Source: Lineus longissimus
Taxonomy: Eukaryota; Nemertea; Pilidiophora; Heteronemertea; Lineidae
Length of the DNA: 64,000 nt
Reading direction: 5' to 3'
Assembly: GCF_910592395.1 (NCBI RefSeq)
Contig: NC_088325.1
Location: 10,418,109-10,482,108, forward strand
In this document: one piece after another, positions 62,097-64,000 of the stretch
Position numbering within the stretch: the first letter of the stretch is position 1
Layout: every line of letters starts with the position of its first letter
Made by a program: the position numbers and the translations under genes
The notes under the pieces: model-generated
What the model was told of the DNA's origin: nothing
Databases searched by the model: none
Seen by the model: the letters and a program-made list of their open reading frames with translations, nothing else

Positions 62097-64000
62097 GTGA
62101 GCAATTTTCTATGTTTTAAAGCGTGTAGTGCGGTAGATATTGTAGATAATGTTCATGAATATCTTGTGAATATAACCGTTGTAAAATTTGGCAGAATTTC
62201 CTCGTATTTGCAGAGTATGCAGCTTCCGAAATTTGACCTTGTCTGCGCTAAACATGCCAGAATATGCAAAATGGCGGCGTGCTCATGTAGTGAAGCCCTC
62301 CCTGTACATTTTGTACACGGCATGTACACGACCGGTGTGGTCTAGCGCTTGCATGTATGGGTCGCTGTGGAAAATTCCATGCATGATGTGGACTTTTCAA
62401 CACCCCTTGTTATCACAACCTGTATTTGAATTCAACTGATGTTGATGTTTCATCTAAAATTTTTGACCGTTGTGATTCACAGATTTGTGTGTCGTTCGTT
62501 GATTGAGTGATCGACTTGAATAAATGTTTTTTCGAGAATTTTAAAGCGGTTCGTGAAGCATGCATGCTTTACCCCATGGCCCATGATCCCCATGTCTTAC
62601 CCGCGCTTTTCAGTTCTTAAAGTCAAGGACAAGGACAAGGACTAGGCCTAAGGTTACTGGACTCTGGTTAATCGAGTTTTTAATATCGTTGCGCTTGCAA
62701 CCCAAACCTAACGGAAAGGTGATTGAGCCATTTGAGGTTGTCCGGCATGCAAATTTAGGCGAGTGAGATAGATATTGTGACCTGAGAGCTTTACGGTTCT
62801 GATAATCTTTGACATCAATTTCAGTTTTATCATGAACTAATTCATTTGGAATCAGAAATCTAGGATAAAGGATCAATATTGTATTATAAAAATAGATCTA
62901 TCATTTAGGAGTGTTTTGAGCAAAGTGTTCTAGAACTACGTACAGCATGTTTAAAGCCTACTCCGCATAAAAAAACTGTTGAAGGATTTACCTATTTATA
63001 GTTTAGAAAGAAAAGTTATTTCCCAAAATACTTAAGAAATATTCTCAATTGAAAAAATGAATTGGCTCTTGTGAACATTTCTATGAATGGGTGAGAAACG
63101 AAGTGTGTAAACTGTTTTTGAATTAATAATAATCTTGTTCTTAGCTGGTGTTGAATTATTCTGTGGGCCTTGTGTTATGTAAGAATAAAAATGGCCTGCT
63201 GTGTTGGGTGCATGAACACAAAGATCGTTATGGGGGTGGGACTGTTAAATGGGTTAAACCGAAGGTTTCTGTCTGAACACAGCTTAGTAATGTGTGCCTA
63301 CTACATGTAAGGTAGAATGGGGTTATTGTAGCCCCTACCTATGATATTGATTGATATCCCCATGCATCAAACAATGCAGGGGCTACAAATAAACCGTAAA
63401 TAAGTTGTAACACTTTGAGGCCTGCCAGACACAGCGATTGAGTGACAGTCGTGAATCATTGACTTGTCACTCTTGAAAATGGTGAGAGATCTAACATGTC
63501 TAAAGCCACTGTGAACAGTGACTAGGTATCAGTCCTGAAAAATCTTTCAATTGCTTCCCAGGACTCTGATTGAGGACGAACTCACAATACTCATGATTTT
63601 GTCGAAAATTCTCCATTCTGTATACTGCTCAGTATGGAAGAACACTGCAGCCCGTTGGTTTTCTCATACCCCACATGTAGGTTTAGCTTGATGCCCCACA
63701 AGACTGCTTATAAAGTTAGCCCTGCTGTTGGTATTTTGCAATGCATATTTCATTGTATGCTAATAATGTTAAAATCTGGTACGCGCATCACTCATGCAAG
63801 GGTGCAGTTAGAAGAGATGTCTTTTATTATGCATTACTTGATTGTTCGACAGTTCCGGTTGATAAACTGTGAGCATTGGATAAAAATATAACGTCATGAA
63901 TATTCTCCTGACCTAAATAAATTCTAAGTGTTATTACCACCTATTAATTTTGTTAACTTTGTACCTGTCAGAAGAAGCTGTTGACACCCAACAAAAAACT
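62097..64000. other. Probable first intron; nothing else recognised
   Basis: AT-rich sequence with short unsupported ORFs. An acceptor-like TTGCTTCCCAG at about 63553-63563 leads into sequence with an in-frame stop for phase 0, so it does not continue the exon at 62064. Confidence 0.4.

Overview
The window is nuclear DNA of an invertebrate animal, most likely a marine bilaterian. Short exons are bounded by GT/AG introns, several conserved animal genes are split into 4 to 11 exons, tRNA-derived SINE-like units and small inverted-repeat transposons are abundant, and there are no operons or ribosome binding sites. I cannot place the species. The conserved proteins fit any bilaterian, and the lectin and cysteine-rich genes suggest a lineage rich in secreted effectors.

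Layout. 1.8-6.9 kb (minus): a secreted protein with two C-type lectin domains and probably a glycine-rich tail, with relic exon copies in an intron. 9.0-10.3 kb (minus): a three-exon gene for a small six-cysteine secreted peptide. 11.6-15.0 kb (minus): BUD13, complete in six exons. 16.4-22.0 kb (minus): a complete six-exon SLC16-type monocarboxylate transporter. 22-25.3 kb: a cluster of foldback and inverted-repeat elements. 25.9-27.5 kb (plus): mitochondrial ribosomal protein MRPL40, lacking only its first exon. 29.0-29.9 kb (minus): the 3' end of an unrecognised gene. 37.0-41.0 kb (minus): a long acidic, serine-tract exon plus a candidate downstream exon. 42.1-45.3 kb (plus): a complete six-exon SDR16C-like dehydrogenase. 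46-52 kb: decayed gene pieces and two tandem-repeat arrays. 52.9-61.8 kb (minus): TOMM70, complete in 11 exons, sharing a likely bidirectional promoter with a gene that starts at 62,064 (plus).

Exons were assembled by checking that splice sites and reading phases agree. BUD13, SLC16-like, SDR16C-like, TOMM70 and the small cysteine-rich gene each close exactly in frame from ATG to stop. MRPL40 and the lectin gene are in phase over all the exons found. TOMM70 and MRPL40 both serve mitochondria, but nothing else shows functional clustering. The neighbourhood looks like ordinary gene order interrupted by mobile DNA.

The most unusual content is non-genic: two 0.9-kb foldback elements in opposite orientation with perfect 6-bp target duplications; a 0.72-kb foldback element with a 10-bp duplication, Mutator-like in form; an inverted-repeat element holding a short peptide ORF; a family of about eight short ACTCCGG...GGAGT elements; and a 36-bp minisatellite that is open in five of six frames.
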